Source: Shewanella ulleungensis (GTDB lineage: Bacteria > Pseudomonadota > Gammaproteobacteria > Enterobacterales > Shewanellaceae). Taken from it: a stretch of 64,000 nucleotides of DNA. This document shows positions 9,282 through 17,600 of the stretch, one piece after another. Position numbers and translations under genes: made by a program. The stretch spans positions 806,001 to 870,000 of the forward strand of contig NZ_BMQW01000001.1 in assembly GCF_014648315.1 (NCBI RefSeq), written 5' to 3'. The first letter of the stretch is position 1; every line of letters starts with the position of its first letter. The notes beneath the pieces were generated by a model, which was given only the letters and a program-made list of their open reading frames with translations, was not told the origin of the DNA and did not search any database.

Positions 9282-10184
9282 TTATTTCAGTTTTACACCT
9301 AAACCCAATGACACTATCGCCCCTATTAGGGTTGTGATCACCACCGACAGTAATGAGCCAATCAATACATACTCTGTCATGCTACGGTTAGCTGATTGAT
9401 TTAACTCACCAAATCTGAATATCGACTTAGCTGCTAATACAACACCCACCGCGGCATAGCTGCCCACCAGCGCAAACGTCAGTATTAATAATCGTTCTAG
9501 GTAACCAATCAACTCGCCACCCGCGACAAGACCACTAATATTGCTAGCCCTATCGGAAATGGGACTAACAGAGGTAACAGGAGCAACAGCACTGTTCGTG
9601 ATGGTTTGAGTGATGGTTTGAGTATCGGCACCAGCTTGAGTATCCGTCTCAGCTTGAGTATCGGCACCAGCTACTGTTTTTGCTTCGGTTACGTTCGCTT
9701 GGTTAACGATAGGATATTTGCTTAACACAGCGCTTATTACAATGGATGTAGGCTTAAGGATCAGCAAATAAGCACACACCACTAGCACGCCATCAGAGAA
9801 ATGTTCATGCTGTAACACTGCATCAATCGATACCCCATCGGTGACATGAAACGCAATCGCTGCCAGTACCAACACATGCAAAGCCTGATCAATCACAAAG
9901 TAGGCTAAATTATCGCCCTTAGGAGTTGTCACCTTCCATAAATCGATCACAAAATGAGTGACTGCAACAATTGCAACGAGGCAAACCGTTGAACGCCAAT
10001 CAATGTTTAACACCAACGCTGGCAGTATTAACCCTACGCCATGTAACAGCGAGTGAAAGTACAACTTTGACGAACGATAAGTATGCGCTTTTTTAGCTTC
10101 GATCCAGCTGTCAGGCTGAAGATAAAAATCACAGATAATGTGGATCAATAAAAATGGAATAAGCACACCGAAAAAATCAGTCAT
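9282..10184 (-). CDS. DUF3307 multi-pass membrane protein
   Basis: The 300-residue protein starts at the ATG at 10184 (MTDFFGVLIPFLLIHIICDFYLQP), which overlaps the SatD stop codon by 8 nt; the longer frame from 10229 would run into satD. The N-terminal half is the DUF3307 domain, with His and Asp residues in the first helix and a FHSLLHGVGL segment. A low-complexity Thr/Ala/Gln stretch (residues ~190-225) links it to further transmembrane helices at the C-terminus. The function of DUF3307 is unknown. Its pairing and translational coupling with a SatD-family protein is widespread, so the two probably act together. Confidence 0.85.
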   Translation of the reverse strand: MTDFFGVLIPFLLIHIICDFYLQPDSWIEAKKAHTYRSSKLYFHSLLHGVGLILPALVLNIDWRSTVCLVAIVAVTHFVIDLWKVTTPKGDNLAYFVIDQALHVLVLAAIAFHVTDGVSIDAVLQHEHFSDGVLVVCAYLLILKPTSIVISAVLSKYPIVNQANVTEAKTVAGADTQAETDTQAGADTQTITQTITNSAVAPVTSVSPISDRASNISGLVAGGELIGYLERLLILTFALVGSYAAVGVVLAAKSIFRFGELNQSANRSMTEYVLIGSLLSVVITTLIGAIVSLGLGVKLK

Positions 10185-10827
10185 ATGTGAGCCCCGCAAC
10201 TTTCGCCATAAACCGACAGTTAAGCTCACTAATCAATGGCCAACCTGATGCTTTAAGAGACTTACTGGTAGTAGCCGTCGCGATATCAAGCTTTTCTGCA
10301 AGCTCACTAATTGATAAATCTTCGAGTGTTTGCAGCATAGGTAACATGACTTCGCATTGGCGTGAGGTTAGTTCGGTCAGTTGCTTATCAAGATACTTAA
10401 ACAACAAATCAAAATACTCTGTCAAAACAACGTTATCTGAGCTGAACAATAATCTGTCATTTTTAAGGGCATTAAGTCCTCGACCTGAAAGCACAAACGC
10501 AGGCCCCATTGACTCCGATACAGACTCACGTAACTCAGCATGTGCAGCAATGGCAAAACTAATACGGCTATCAAAGGCTTTACCCAACGCTTTAATGCCT
10601 ATGCGGTAGATAATGGTATATCTCAAGGCATTTTCAATATCATGCACTACAGACTGAAATTCATCTCCGCGCTCAATACTGTGCGCATTGGCACTATGCC
10701 CCTCACAAATCAATGCCTGGATAGACTTAATCCGTTCAAGTAATTGTTCAAACTGCGTAGAGGTTAGCTTGGTTGAATCAACAACATCACCAACAATCAC
10801 GGCTATCGGTTTATAAGTAGGCTCCAC
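10177..10827 (-). CDS. SatD-family protein with C-terminal HTH
   Basis: The 216-residue protein starts with GTG at 10827, preceded by AAAGGAG at 6-nt spacing. Its N-terminal AVIVGDVVDSTKL segment is the SatD signature and resembles the start of nucleotide-cyclase-like folds. Residues ~160-205 form a helix-turn-helix (DLSISELAEKLDIATATTSK). It is the first gene of a two-gene unit with DUF3307. Four copies of a TTAGCC-N6-GGCTAA palindrome lie directly upstream, so the HTH may bind there and control the unit (inference). The ligand or enzymatic role is not known. Confidence 0.85.
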   Translation of the reverse strand: MEPTYKPIAVIVGDVVDSTKLTSTQFEQLLERIKSIQALICEGHSANAHSIERGDEFQSVVHDIENALRYTIIYRIGIKALGKAFDSRISFAIAAHAELRESVSESMGPAFVLSGRGLNALKNDRLLFSSDNVVLTEYFDLLFKYLDKQLTELTSRQCEVMLPMLQTLEDLSISELAEKLDIATATTSKSLKASGWPLISELNCRFMAKVAGLTYD

Positions 10828-10860
10828 ATAACGCTCCTTTGTTTGCAGACTAATACCAAT

Positions 10861-10994
10861 TTAGCCACTTTCGGCTAATAATGCAAGTTTAGCCACTTTT
10901 GGCTAAAAACAACCAAAAAAATGAATCACATGCATTATTTTTAGCCTTTTATGGCTAAAAACTTACATTTAGCCTCTTTAGGCTAAATGTAAGT
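10861..10994 (-). promoter_or_regulatory. four-copy TTAGCC-N6-GGCTAA operator array
   Basis: The palindrome TTAGCC-N6-GGCTAA occurs four times, at 10861-10878, 10889-10906, 10941-10958 and 10969-10986. Centre-to-centre spacings are 28, 52 and 28 bp, so the array is symmetric. The last copy extends to 14-bp perfect arms (10961-10974 and 10981-10994). It lies 30-170 bp upstream of the satD start. No T-runs suggest terminators. Multiple spaced identical sites fit cooperative binding by an HTH protein, most simply the adjacent SatD-like protein. Confidence 0.75.
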
Positions 10995-11162
10995 TGTGGC
11001 ATTTATTACGCTCAGTGCATGGATTTTGAAATTACGTCTCGGGTTATATCGACTTAATTCGTCTCTTTGTGGATAGAGTTTGTGCATAGAGAGTGAATGT
11101 ATTTACATTGCCCACAAATCATTATAATACTGCTACATTCTTCGAAAGTGAGAAAAATCTCG

Positions 11163-12035
11163 ATGCTACGAATTGTAATGATTATCATGGCGTTACTAAC
11201 CGGTTGCAGTACCCAACAACAAATAGAACACATACCTGCTGAACAGTTCATTTCAGCGCAAGAGCGTATTCTTAAGCAACTCTATTTAGGTAAATCTAAA
11301 GAAGATGTACTGAAACTAATAACTTACCCACGCATGCATACATTCGATGTTGTCGAAGGTGCCAATTATTACTCCTATATTGAGGTATTGAATGTCGACA
11401 CCAATGTTAATTTCGGCCTCTATTTTAAAGACGACACCTTACAATCAGTGATGTTGGATGACGACGTTCGTGACTTATTCTCGTGCAGAACACTTTTCAA
11501 AACCGATAATAAGCACTGGTTAAGTAAAGGAATAAAACCCTACCATGAATGGATAAAATCAAAAGACCAATTGAATAAGGGACTTAATTATCGTATTCAT
11601 CATTCAAGAACCACGGCAAGTCAAACTCCTGCAAATACAGTGATAGCCAATACCTTAACGCTAATAATGTATTCACCAGCTCTGCTAATAGCTGCACCGT
11701 TCATGATCCATGATGAAATGACTGGAAAAACTGAAGATGAGCAGAAAACCATTACCACTCGCTACGAACTGGCAAGCAGCATTCAGCTGGGCGAAACAGA
11801 AGCACAGATACTTGCCACATTAGGTCAACCTGAGCAAACGGATTCGGTAAGGGATGCCAACGTATTAACCTATTACGGACCGTCTTATTCTTACGGCATT
11901 AAAGACGGAGCGGTGGTCTGGATAGAATATTTTTCAATGTTTGAACTCTATACGAGGCAATTTAACTATGGTCATTCTTTTTATGGGAACACAGACTGTG
12001 GCAGTTTAGATGAATTTTGGAAGGCAACGCCTTAA
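11163..12035 (+). CDS. lipoprotein with two BamE/SmpA-like repeats
   Basis: The chosen ATG at 11163 gives a short lipoprotein signal ending in an ALLTGC lipobox; the longer frame from 11097 puts an unlikely sequence ahead of it. The 290-residue mature chain contains two segments of the small BamE-like type: a QLYLGKSKEDVLKLI helix-turn near residue 40 and an IQLGETEAQILATLGQPE stretch near residue 210, each followed by a Tyr-rich strand region. A hydrophobic patch lies between them (~residues 160-180). It is probably anchored in the outer or inner membrane facing the periplasm. No specific function is assigned. A TATAAT box at 11123 may be its -10 element. Confidence 0.7.
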   Translation: MLRIVMIIMALLTGCSTQQQIEHIPAEQFISAQERILKQLYLGKSKEDVLKLITYPRMHTFDVVEGANYYSYIEVLNVDTNVNFGLYFKDDTLQSVMLDDDVRDLFSCRTLFKTDNKHWLSKGIKPYHEWIKSKDQLNKGLNYRIHHSRTTASQTPANTVIANTLTLIMYSPALLIAAPFMIHDEMTGKTEDEQKTITTRYELASSIQLGETEAQILATLGQPEQTDSVRDANVLTYYGPSYSYGIKDGAVVWIEYFSMFELYTRQFNYGHSFYGNTDCGSLDEFWKATP

Positions 12036-12104
12036 GCCTTCCTACTCTTCATCTATCAAGAAACCAATTGAGTTTGTCGTCGATACTAAACCGTTAACTA
12101 AACG

Positions 12105-13859
12105 TTATGACGAGCAACTCAAATGCGAGCAGCCACCGACGCCAAAGAACTCAGATGCTTTGAGTCGATAGTATTTGTCTTCAATTTCTTGAGACTGCTC
12201 AGCGTATGGCTGGGTCATCACCTTCTGCAATTCACGCACCAAAGTATACTCACCCTGGCTCGCTTGTTGGTATGCCGGCACCAGCAACCATTCGCGCAAG
12301 CTGTACTTAGGGTTAACCTGTTTCATCTGCTTAACGATTTCGTCACGGCTGCGAGTCAATTCGCTAGTTTCATTGCTAGAGGCATCGCTATTGGCATCTT
12401 TACCAAGCAGCGACTGCCACTGTGTAAGCCAAGCAGACCAACGTTGTTCCAACCCTTTTGGTGCTTGCGATAAATCTCGATAAAAGCTTTTTGCCAGTGG
12501 GCTAATATCATCAGGTAACGATGAAAGCTCACTGAAAAACAGGGTGTAATCCACTGGTGTTTGCTGCATTAATGTTTCAAGCTCATTAAATAGCGCGGCA
12601 TCAAATGCATTAAGCCCAAGCTTGGCCGCCCACATCTGCTCCATTTGGGTTTGCATCTTGGTAGAAAAATCATTAACCAATTGCTGAAGCTCATCTAAAC
12701 CATCAGCTTCATTTGCTAGCAATGGGCTTAATGCGGTACAAAACATCAAGTAGTTTCGCTCTGCCGCGGCGTCTTGATTTAAAAAGGCAAAGTGCTGTCC
12801 ACCGCCTGTCCACGGTTGATATTGTGGGTTGAACACATCACAAAAACCAAACGGGCCGTAATCCAGGGTAAAGCCACCGGCGGCGCAATTATCACTATTA
12901 AAGTTACCCTGGCAATAACCCACGCGAACCCAGTTAGCCACCAATGACGTTAAACGGTTACGGAACTCATACGCAAGCTTCAGCACTTTGTCGTTTAAAG
13001 AGAGCTGCGGGTCGATAACATCAGCGTATTCACGATCGATTAAATGCAGCACCAACTGTTCAAGCTCTGCCATCGCTTGCGGATGTTCATGTTTGCGAGC
13101 ACGGCGACCAAAAAGCTCAAGCTGCCCTACCCGAATAAATGACGGTGCTACACGAGTCGAAATCGCCACGGCTTCGGTGATCATTCGGTCAGGATCTTGC
13201 TCACGCGAGCCCTCAGAGTACCAAGGCCGCTGCACCGTTTCGGTTTTAGACACATATAAACTGAGCGAGCGCGACGTGGGCACACCCAGCGCGTGCATAT
13301 GTTCTTGTGCTAAAAACTCACGCACACTCGAGCGCAATACCGCGCGGCCATCGGCTCCACGGCAATAAGGCGTACGACCACCGCCTTTAAGCTGCATCTC
13401 CCAACGCTTGCCATTGATAAGCGCTTCAACCACCGACACCGCTCGGCCATCGCCGTAGCCATTACCGGTTCTGAATGGGCATTGTTGAATGTATTCGGTG
13501 CCGTAAATAGACAAGGCATAACCACACGCCCACCCCACTTTACTCATTGGCTCGGGGACGTTTGACAGATCACCAGAGAATAAGCGCATAAAGTCGGCAG
13601 ACTGCGCCATGCTATCGGCAAAACCCAACTCACTAAAAAAACTGCTACTGTGGGCAATGTATTCAGGATGTTCAATCGGTGTCGGTTTTACGGGGACATA
13701 ATGGCCTGAAAACACTTGCCGCGGCGCATGGTCGTCGCCATTTACTGTTGCGTCAGGATCGCGGTTAAGCGTATTCATCAATGAATAGTCAACCAACTGA
13801 GCGAGACAGTCGACTGTCTCGACAGTAACGGGTGTTTGCAGGGACAGTTGATGAGTCAT
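12105..13859 (-). CDS. selO: protein adenylyltransferase SelO
   Basis: A 584-residue SelO (YdiU) pseudokinase, which transfers AMP from ATP to hydroxyl side chains of target proteins and is linked to redox homeostasis. The nucleotide-binding region is seen as [18 protein letters not shown], the catalytic-loop equivalent as [12 protein letters not shown] and the metal-binding segment as TLDYGPFGF. The C-terminus ends in a Cys-rich CSHLSCSS tail, near the site where eukaryotic orthologues carry selenocysteine. Length is slightly over the bacterial norm because of a variable Asn/Asp-rich segment near residue 490. It stands alone between the lipoprotein gene and the accessory region. Confidence 0.95.
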   Translation of the reverse strand: MTHQLSLQTPVTVETVDCLAQLVDYSLMNTLNRDPDATVNGDDHAPRQVFSGHYVPVKPTPIEHPEYIAHSSSFFSELGFADSMAQSADFMRLFSGDLSNVPEPMSKVGWACGYALSIYGTEYIQQCPFRTGNGYGDGRAVSVVEALINGKRWEMQLKGGGRTPYCRGADGRAVLRSSVREFLAQEHMHALGVPTSRSLSLYVSKTETVQRPWYSEGSREQDPDRMITEAVAISTRVAPSFIRVGQLELFGRRARKHEHPQAMAELEQLVLHLIDREYADVIDPQLSLNDKVLKLAYEFRNRLTSLVANWVRVGYCQGNFNSDNCAAGGFTLDYGPFGFCDVFNPQYQPWTGGGQHFAFLNQDAAAERNYLMFCTALSPLLANEADGLDELQQLVNDFSTKMQTQMEQMWAAKLGLNAFDAALFNELETLMQQTPVDYTLFFSELSSLPDDISPLAKSFYRDLSQAPKGLEQRWSAWLTQWQSLLGKDANSDASSNETSELTRSRDEIVKQMKQVNPKYSLREWLLVPAYQQASQGEYTLVRELQKVMTQPYAEQSQEIEDKYYRLKASEFFGVGGCSHLSCSS

Positions 13860-14211
13860 AGAGATACCTTGTTGTTTGAGTCGAAGGGATGTTTGTTATG
13901 GTCAAACTCCCCACGGTATGGTTTATCGTGTCGACGATGATTTGTTCGAGTTCTAGAAGCGGATCTTTTCAGCAAATATGTAGAAAGCCTGCGCTGTGAT
14001 AGTTGAAAGAGCCTGAAAATACAAATCTATGGTAACGACAGCTTGTACTAATGAAAAGCAGACTTTGCTATATCTCCAAAATTGATAATTTGCCATAGGG
14101 ATAAGGTGTTTTTTTATACGTTGTACTTATGTATTTATGGCCACTAGCGGCGCTTCGCTGACTCAAGAGTTGGATTAAATGTTACTCTGATTCAATTAAG
14201 GTTCATTAACC

Positions 14212-14250
14212 GTCGTCCCGGCAACGCTTTTAAGCCGGGATCCAGGTGTT
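14212..14250 (+). repeat. REP-like palindrome, left copy 1
   Basis: CCCGG and CCGGG arms enclose an AT-rich loop containing GCTTTT, followed by an ATCCAGGTGTT tail. It belongs to the same family as the copies at 14355, 14818, 18883, 19152 and 19531. Confidence 0.75.
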
Positions 14251-14354
14251 AGGTTTGTGCCTTTGTACTTATGGCCTACAAACACTAACGTCGTGGCGCT
14301 TCGCGGACTCCAGAGTTGGATTAAATGTTACGCTGATTCAGTTAAGTTTCATTA

Positions 14355-14396
14355 GTCGTCGTCCCGGCAATGTTTTTTAGCCGGGATCCAAGTGTT
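14355..14396 (+). repeat. REP-like palindrome, left copy 2
   Basis: Same GTCGTCCCGG...CCGGGATCCA pattern and orientation as the copy at 14212, about 145 bp downstream. Confidence 0.75.
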
Positions 14397-14467
14397 TGTT
14401 TTGTACTTTTGTACTTATGGCCTACGGCCACTAAGGTCGTGGCGCTTCGCCCACACCAGACCAAGAG

Positions 14468-14817
14468 GAAACCAACGTCTGTTCCCTCTTGGATCTCCCA
14501 GCCGCCACATCAAAATTATCTGAAAAGCGATAATTTCGCGACGTGGTTGAATCCAGCTTTTGACCGCGTTTCGGTGTTCTTCAGCCTTATTCGAAAATGC
14601 TAACGCTTCAGATGGGGCGTCCCTTCCCCTCTAAAGCTAGCTCGCCATCCATGGCTAGCTCACGTCATTTTCTTCAACGGCCTCAATTTCGGAGTTGAAT
14701 TTAGGCATTTTTAAAAAATAAAAATTCATTTCAAAAAAACATAAACTATTGTTTATTAATTACTTTCCCCTTATTCAACTAAATTCTGGTCAGGCCAAAA
14801 GGCCTGTTGCAACCCGC
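14468..14817. other. non-coding stretch between REP copies
   Basis: Only short open frames occur here, including a 77-codon plus-strand frame that is made largely of the repeat itself. A small inverted repeat AAATTATC/GATAATTT lies near 14513-14536. I see no gene. Confidence 0.4.
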
Positions 14818-14859
14818 TCGTCGTCCCGGCAATGCTTTTTAGCCGGGATCCAGGTGTTC
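14818..14859 (+). repeat. REP-like palindrome, left copy 3
   Basis: Same orientation as the two copies to its left. It lies over the 3' end of a short minus-strand open frame (14839-14982). Confidence 0.75.
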
Positions 14860-14982
14860 GTTTTGTTGTTTGGTCGTTTTGTATTCATGGCCTGTGACCA
14901 TTAACGTAGTGGCGCAACGTCCAGCGTTAAACTGCATCTTAACTGACTTAAAAATATCGGATAAATATCCTGTGTATGCCAT
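14839..14982 (-). pseudogene. short open frame running into a REP element
   Basis: A 47-codon frame starts at an ATG (14982) with a good AGGTGAGGAAT leader and begins MAYTGYLSDIFKSVK. Its last dozen codons are REP-like repeat sequence, so any original protein has lost its C-terminus. I do not recognise the N-terminal peptide, and it may be a chance frame. Confidence 0.25.
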
Positions 14983-15245
14983 ATTCCTCACCTTTATGTT
15001 GTGTGTACTGTAAACAAAAACAGTTGTAATGGTTTTTAGTATTTTTTTAGTTTAATCGGCTAGTAAGTAAACAAAAGCAGTACGATAAACAATTTATTTA
15101 TCCTGTAACGTATTGAAAATAATTAGTTTTTATTCACTACGGAATCGTAGAGCCACTTTTAACGCGCAAGCTCGCTTTATTTGTCAGTGGAGTTAAATAA
15201 AACTGCTTTACAACAATAAGTTAGCAAATGTAGGATGTTAATAAT

Positions 15246-15301
15246 CAATAACTTGAACGGCCGACTTTAATTTTCATTTGCCCTTCAATAAGCTGTTAAA
15301 T
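15246..15301 (+). other. candidate attC site preceding the GNAT cassette
   Basis: The segment ends in GTTAAAT (15295-15301), which fits the R' consensus GTTRRRY, and starts with CAATAAC as a degenerate R''. TTGAAcGGC (15253-15261) pairs with GCCcTTCAA (15280-15288), giving an imperfect hairpin with an internal mismatch. The R''-to-stem spacer seen in canonical attC sites is missing on the left arm, so the call is tentative. Confidence 0.4.
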
Positions 15302-15315
15302 GCCAAGGTATAGAT

Positions 15316-15810
15316 ATGAGCATTGAGATTAGAAAAATAGAAGATAAGGATATTAGTGGTTTTTATGATGCTTTATGCACTGTTGCAAGCGAAGGGATCT
15401 ATTTACTTACAACCAATCCGCCACCCTATGAAAGAATGGAAAATTTTGTTCGTAACAATATTGAAAAGAACAACTCTCAATACGTTGCTGTATTGAACGA
15501 TAAAATTGTCGGTTGGGCTGATATCATTCCATTAGAACGAAATACAATGACTCATGTCGGACACCTTGGCATGGGGGTTATCGCAGATTTTCGCGGCAAG
15601 GGAATTGGATCTCAACTTTTAGAAAAAGCAATCGCACATGCTTGGAATCAAAAATTAACACGACTAGAACTTGAAGTGTTTTCTGATAATCAAATAGCCA
15701 TTGAGTTATATGAAAAATACAAATTCGAAGCTGAAGGTGTAAAAAAGAACGCAAGATTGTTCGAAAATAGATATCAAAACATCACAATTATGGCGCAATA
15801 TGGCACTTAA
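15316..15810 (+). CDS. GNAT-family N-acetyltransferase, cassette-borne
   Basis: A 164-residue GNAT enzyme that would transfer an acetyl group from acetyl-CoA to a small amine. The acetyl-CoA-binding motif is GMGVIADFRGKGIGSQLLEKA (residues ~90-112), followed by a C-terminal EVFSDNQIAIELYEKYKF segment typical of the phosphinothricin/RimI-like group. An AAGG box lies 7 nt before the ATG. The gene is compact: it starts 14 nt after a GTTAAAT motif, and its stop codon lies within an ACTTAAC motif (15805-15811) that fits the attC R'' consensus. This is the usual geometry of an integron gene cassette. The substrate is unknown. Confidence 0.85.
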   Translation: MSIEIRKIEDKDISGFYDALCTVASEGIYLLTTNPPPYERMENFVRNNIEKNNSQYVAVLNDKIVGWADIIPLERNTMTHVGHLGMGVIADFRGKGIGSQLLEKAIAHAWNQKLTRLELEVFSDNQIAIELYEKYKFEAEGVKKNARLFENRYQNITIMAQYGT

Positions 15811-16033
15811 CACATATGAGCCTTCCGCCAGTCAATAGGCGCGCCTAACTTATTTGACTGCTTTTGCAGTCAAATTAAAATCAATCAACAAATTCATCTA
15901 CTTCGTCTGTCATTTAGCGGTCAAATCATCGTTTACAGCAAACACATATAGAGGCTCTCTTAGTGCGATCTTATCGCTGCCTGACGCTTTTCATTCCTTT
16001 GAAATGTCAGTGGCACTACGACTAAATGGATTT
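15811..16033. other. non-coding remnant with attC-like palindromes
   Basis: An R''-like ACTTAAC overlaps the GNAT stop, but no matching R' follows. GCCTAAC (15843-15849) fits R'' again and precedes a perfect ATTTGACTGC-tttt-GCAGTCAAAT hairpin (15852-15875). A weaker palindrome (TGCCTGAC...GTCAGTGGCA) lies at about 15978-16014. A 62-codon frame here has no convincing start or family. The stretch looks like rearranged cassette ends next to the truncated intron copy. Confidence 0.35.
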
Positions 16034-16614
16034 AGGAGGTAGAGCAACGCAGGAGCATGTTGCCGAGGGCGGTTCATTTACTCTTTTTAAAAAATGACCT
16101 AACTCACTTTCTGGTTAGCTAGTTATTACAATATTGAACTGCGATCCATCCATCTTTTAGTGACTATAACCCTGCTTTCTTAACTGCTTATTCGAGCTTG
16201 GCATTAATCAGTATTTTTCTGTGTCCTTGGTCATCACTTAAAAAAAGAGTCGAGCCACGCCAAGGGCCTTTACTGGTGATACCAAAACACTTCGTGGGAT
16301 AGGCCCTTCACAAGCAACAGCTGCTTAAAAATGGCATGTTTTTGGGTTTCGTCTTGTACCCTTGCTTCGCGGGGCAGACCCTGCCAACTCACCTCTAACC
16401 TACGCCTCATATGATGTTCTTGTTCATCAGTTCGCATTCTTTATCAATAAAAAGGCTAGCGGCTTCCTCCAGACCAAACCTTGCGATTAAGCCCTTGCCA
16501 TTCACTAGTAGTTAACGTTTAATAACAGTATGTTATTCTCTAATTAATAAGAGTAACGGTGACCTTCCTACAGAGGACTTTCACCTCATTAGTTCATGCC
16601 CATGCTGGGCGTAC
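16034..16614 (-). mobile_element. truncated group IIC intron relic, copy 1 (ORF-less)
   Basis: Read on the minus strand, it starts at 16614 with GTACGCCCAGCATGGGC, close to the GUGCGCCC... 5' end of bacterial class C introns. It then shows domain I-like pieces: AATGAGGTGAAAGTCCTC, GTGAATGGCAAGGGC, GGAGGAAGCCG and AACAAGAACATCATATGAGGC. No reverse transcriptase frame remains. Homology to copy 2 stops near 16034, before domains V and VI, so the 3' end is missing. The first 163 nt (16452-16614) are identical to copy 2. Just upstream of its 5' end lies an attC-like hairpin, the usual target type for class C-attC introns. Confidence 0.6.
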
Positions 16615-16681
16615 ACAAGCAATTCCAGCTGACGCCTTCGGCGCAGCTGAATTGGGCGTTTTGTGTCTCTGAAGTTAGGTA
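16615..16681 (+). other. right half of an attC-like site abutting intron copy 1
   Basis: AATTCcAGCTG pairs with CAGCTgAATT around a GACGCCTTCGGCG core, followed by GGGCGTTTTGTG and then GTTAGGT, either of which could be R'. The left arm would lie beyond the intron; GCCTAAC at 15843 is a candidate partner. The following gene begins 53 nt later. Confidence 0.45.
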
Positions 16682-16734
16682 TATAAACAACTATTGTGAA
16701 ATATTAATAGACAAATATAGATAAGGAAATCTAA

Positions 16735-16905
16735 ATGTTTGGTCAAATTTTTGTATTTATCATTGGTGTGTTCGGGTTAGTCATGGGTTTAATTGAGGGT
16801 GACTATCTTTGGGCTTTTGCTGGCCTGATTATGGTTCTTTCTGGTATTCAGCTTATATACAAAGTCAAAACAGGTAAAAACATCTGGGACAAAGAAAGCA
16901 CATAA
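16735..16905 (+). CDS. small two-helix membrane protein, cassette-borne
   Basis: A 56-residue protein (MFGQIFVFIIGVFGLVMGLI...) with an ATAAGGA ribosome binding site 6 nt before the ATG. Two hydrophobic helices span residues ~3-19 and ~26-42, separated by an acidic EGDYLW turn, and the tail is charged (KVKTGKNIWDKE). The stop codon lies in ACATAA (16900-16905), an R''-like end of an attC that is interrupted by intron copy 2. It is compact and bounded by attC-like motifs on both sides, so it is probably a cassette gene. No family is recognised. Confidence 0.65.
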   Translation: MFGQIFVFIIGVFGLVMGLIEGDYLWAFAGLIMVLSGIQLIYKVKTGKNIWDKEST

Positions 16906-17569
16906 TCGCGTTACCGGAGGTATCTAGTCTCCCCCCTCACACCCTGCATGCGGCTCCGCACACGACTGAATGGCCAATGATGCTCCAGGCATCAACATGG
17001 CATTCCCGCAATCCATGGCGGTCAGATTCAGGAGGTAGAGCAACTTAGGAGCATGTTGCCGAGGGCGATTCATTTACTCTTTTTAAGAAATGACCTAACT
17101 CACTTTCTAGTTAGTTATTTATTACAATATTGAACTGCGATCCATCCATCTCTTAGTGAATATAATCCTGCTTTCTTCACTATTTATTCGAGCTTGTTTA
17201 TTCGAGCTTGGCATTACTCAATATTTTCTGTGTCCCAGGGGCCTTTACTTGTGATCCCCAAAACTCTTCGCGGGGCAAACGCTGCCAGTTCATCCCTAAC
17301 CTACGCCTCATATGATGTTCTTGTTTATCAGCTCGCATTCTTTATCATAAGAAGGCTAGCGGCTTCCTCCAGACCAAACCTTGCGATTAAGCCCTTGCCA
17401 TTCACTAGTAGTTAACGTTTAATAACAGTATGTTATTCTCTAATTAATAAGAGTAACGGTGACCTTCCTACAGAGGACTTTCACCTCATTAGTTCATGCC
17501 CATGCTGGGCGTACAAAAGCCAAGGCACTCGGACGCAGCAAAGCTGCGCCGGTGTTTGAGGTGTTATGT
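16900..17569 (+). other. attC site split by intron copy 2
   Basis: Removing the intron joins ACATAA (16900-16905) to 17515-17569. The joined sequence is an imperfect palindrome: ACATAA pairs with TTATGT of R' (GTTATGT, 17563-17569), a CCAAGGCACTCGG arm pairs with CCGGTGTTTGAGG, and CGCAGC (17534-17539) pairs with GCTGCG (17543-17548) around AAA. A17533 and T17529 are unpaired, as extrahelical bases are in attC sites. This is the best attC candidate in the window. Confidence 0.6.
16906..17514 (-). mobile_element. ORF-less group IIC intron, copy 2, inserted in an attC site
   Basis: On the minus strand it begins at 17514 with GTACGCCCAGCATGGGC and carries the same domain I-like blocks as copy 1. 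Near the other end, at ~16940-16975, a GTGTGCGG/CCGCATGC hairpin followed by GTGTGAGGGGGG resembles domain V. GGGAGACTAGATACCTCC then resembles domain VI, and the element ends near 16906. At ~609 nt it has room for no reverse transcriptase. The domain V start reads AGTC rather than AGCC, so catalysis may be lost. The exact 3' end is uncertain by a few bases. Copy 2 also has a tandem 14-mer (AAGCTCGAATAAA-type) absent from copy 1. Confidence 0.6.
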
Positions 17570-17600
17570 TTACAATCATTTATTTAACACGGAGGTTACT

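Larger units (their letters stand above)
14120..14467 (+). repeat. tandem REP-associated repeat units, left flank
   Basis: Two and a half degenerate copies of a ~135-bp unit follow one another. Each unit has a 'cttatggcc...ggcgcttcgc' segment, an AGTTGGATTAAATGTTA segment and a REP-like hairpin. The third partial copy (14397-14467) ends in CCCACACCAGACCAAGAG, and that stretch recurs inverted at 19460-19530. No coding signal is seen from 13860 to 14120 either. Confidence 0.7.

Noticed and set aside
9590-9670. Short direct repeats resembling a CRISPR or VNTR
   Set aside because: They are codon-level repeats in the Thr/Ala/Gln-rich linker of the DUF3307 protein, without regular spacers.
11054-11251. 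65-codon minus-strand frame
   Set aside because: It overlaps the start of the lipoprotein gene and lacks translation signals.
14370-14603. 77-codon plus-strand frame in the repeat region
   Set aside because: Its first third is REP and repeat sequence, it has no ribosome binding site and no recognisable domain.
15854-16042. 62-codon frame after the GNAT cassette
   Set aside because: No ribosome binding site, starts inside a hairpin and ends in the truncated intron copy; low protein-like character.
17194-17415. 73-codon frame over intron copy 2
   Set aside because: It lies on the strand opposite the intron-like RNA and consists of its domain I sequence; no protein family signal.
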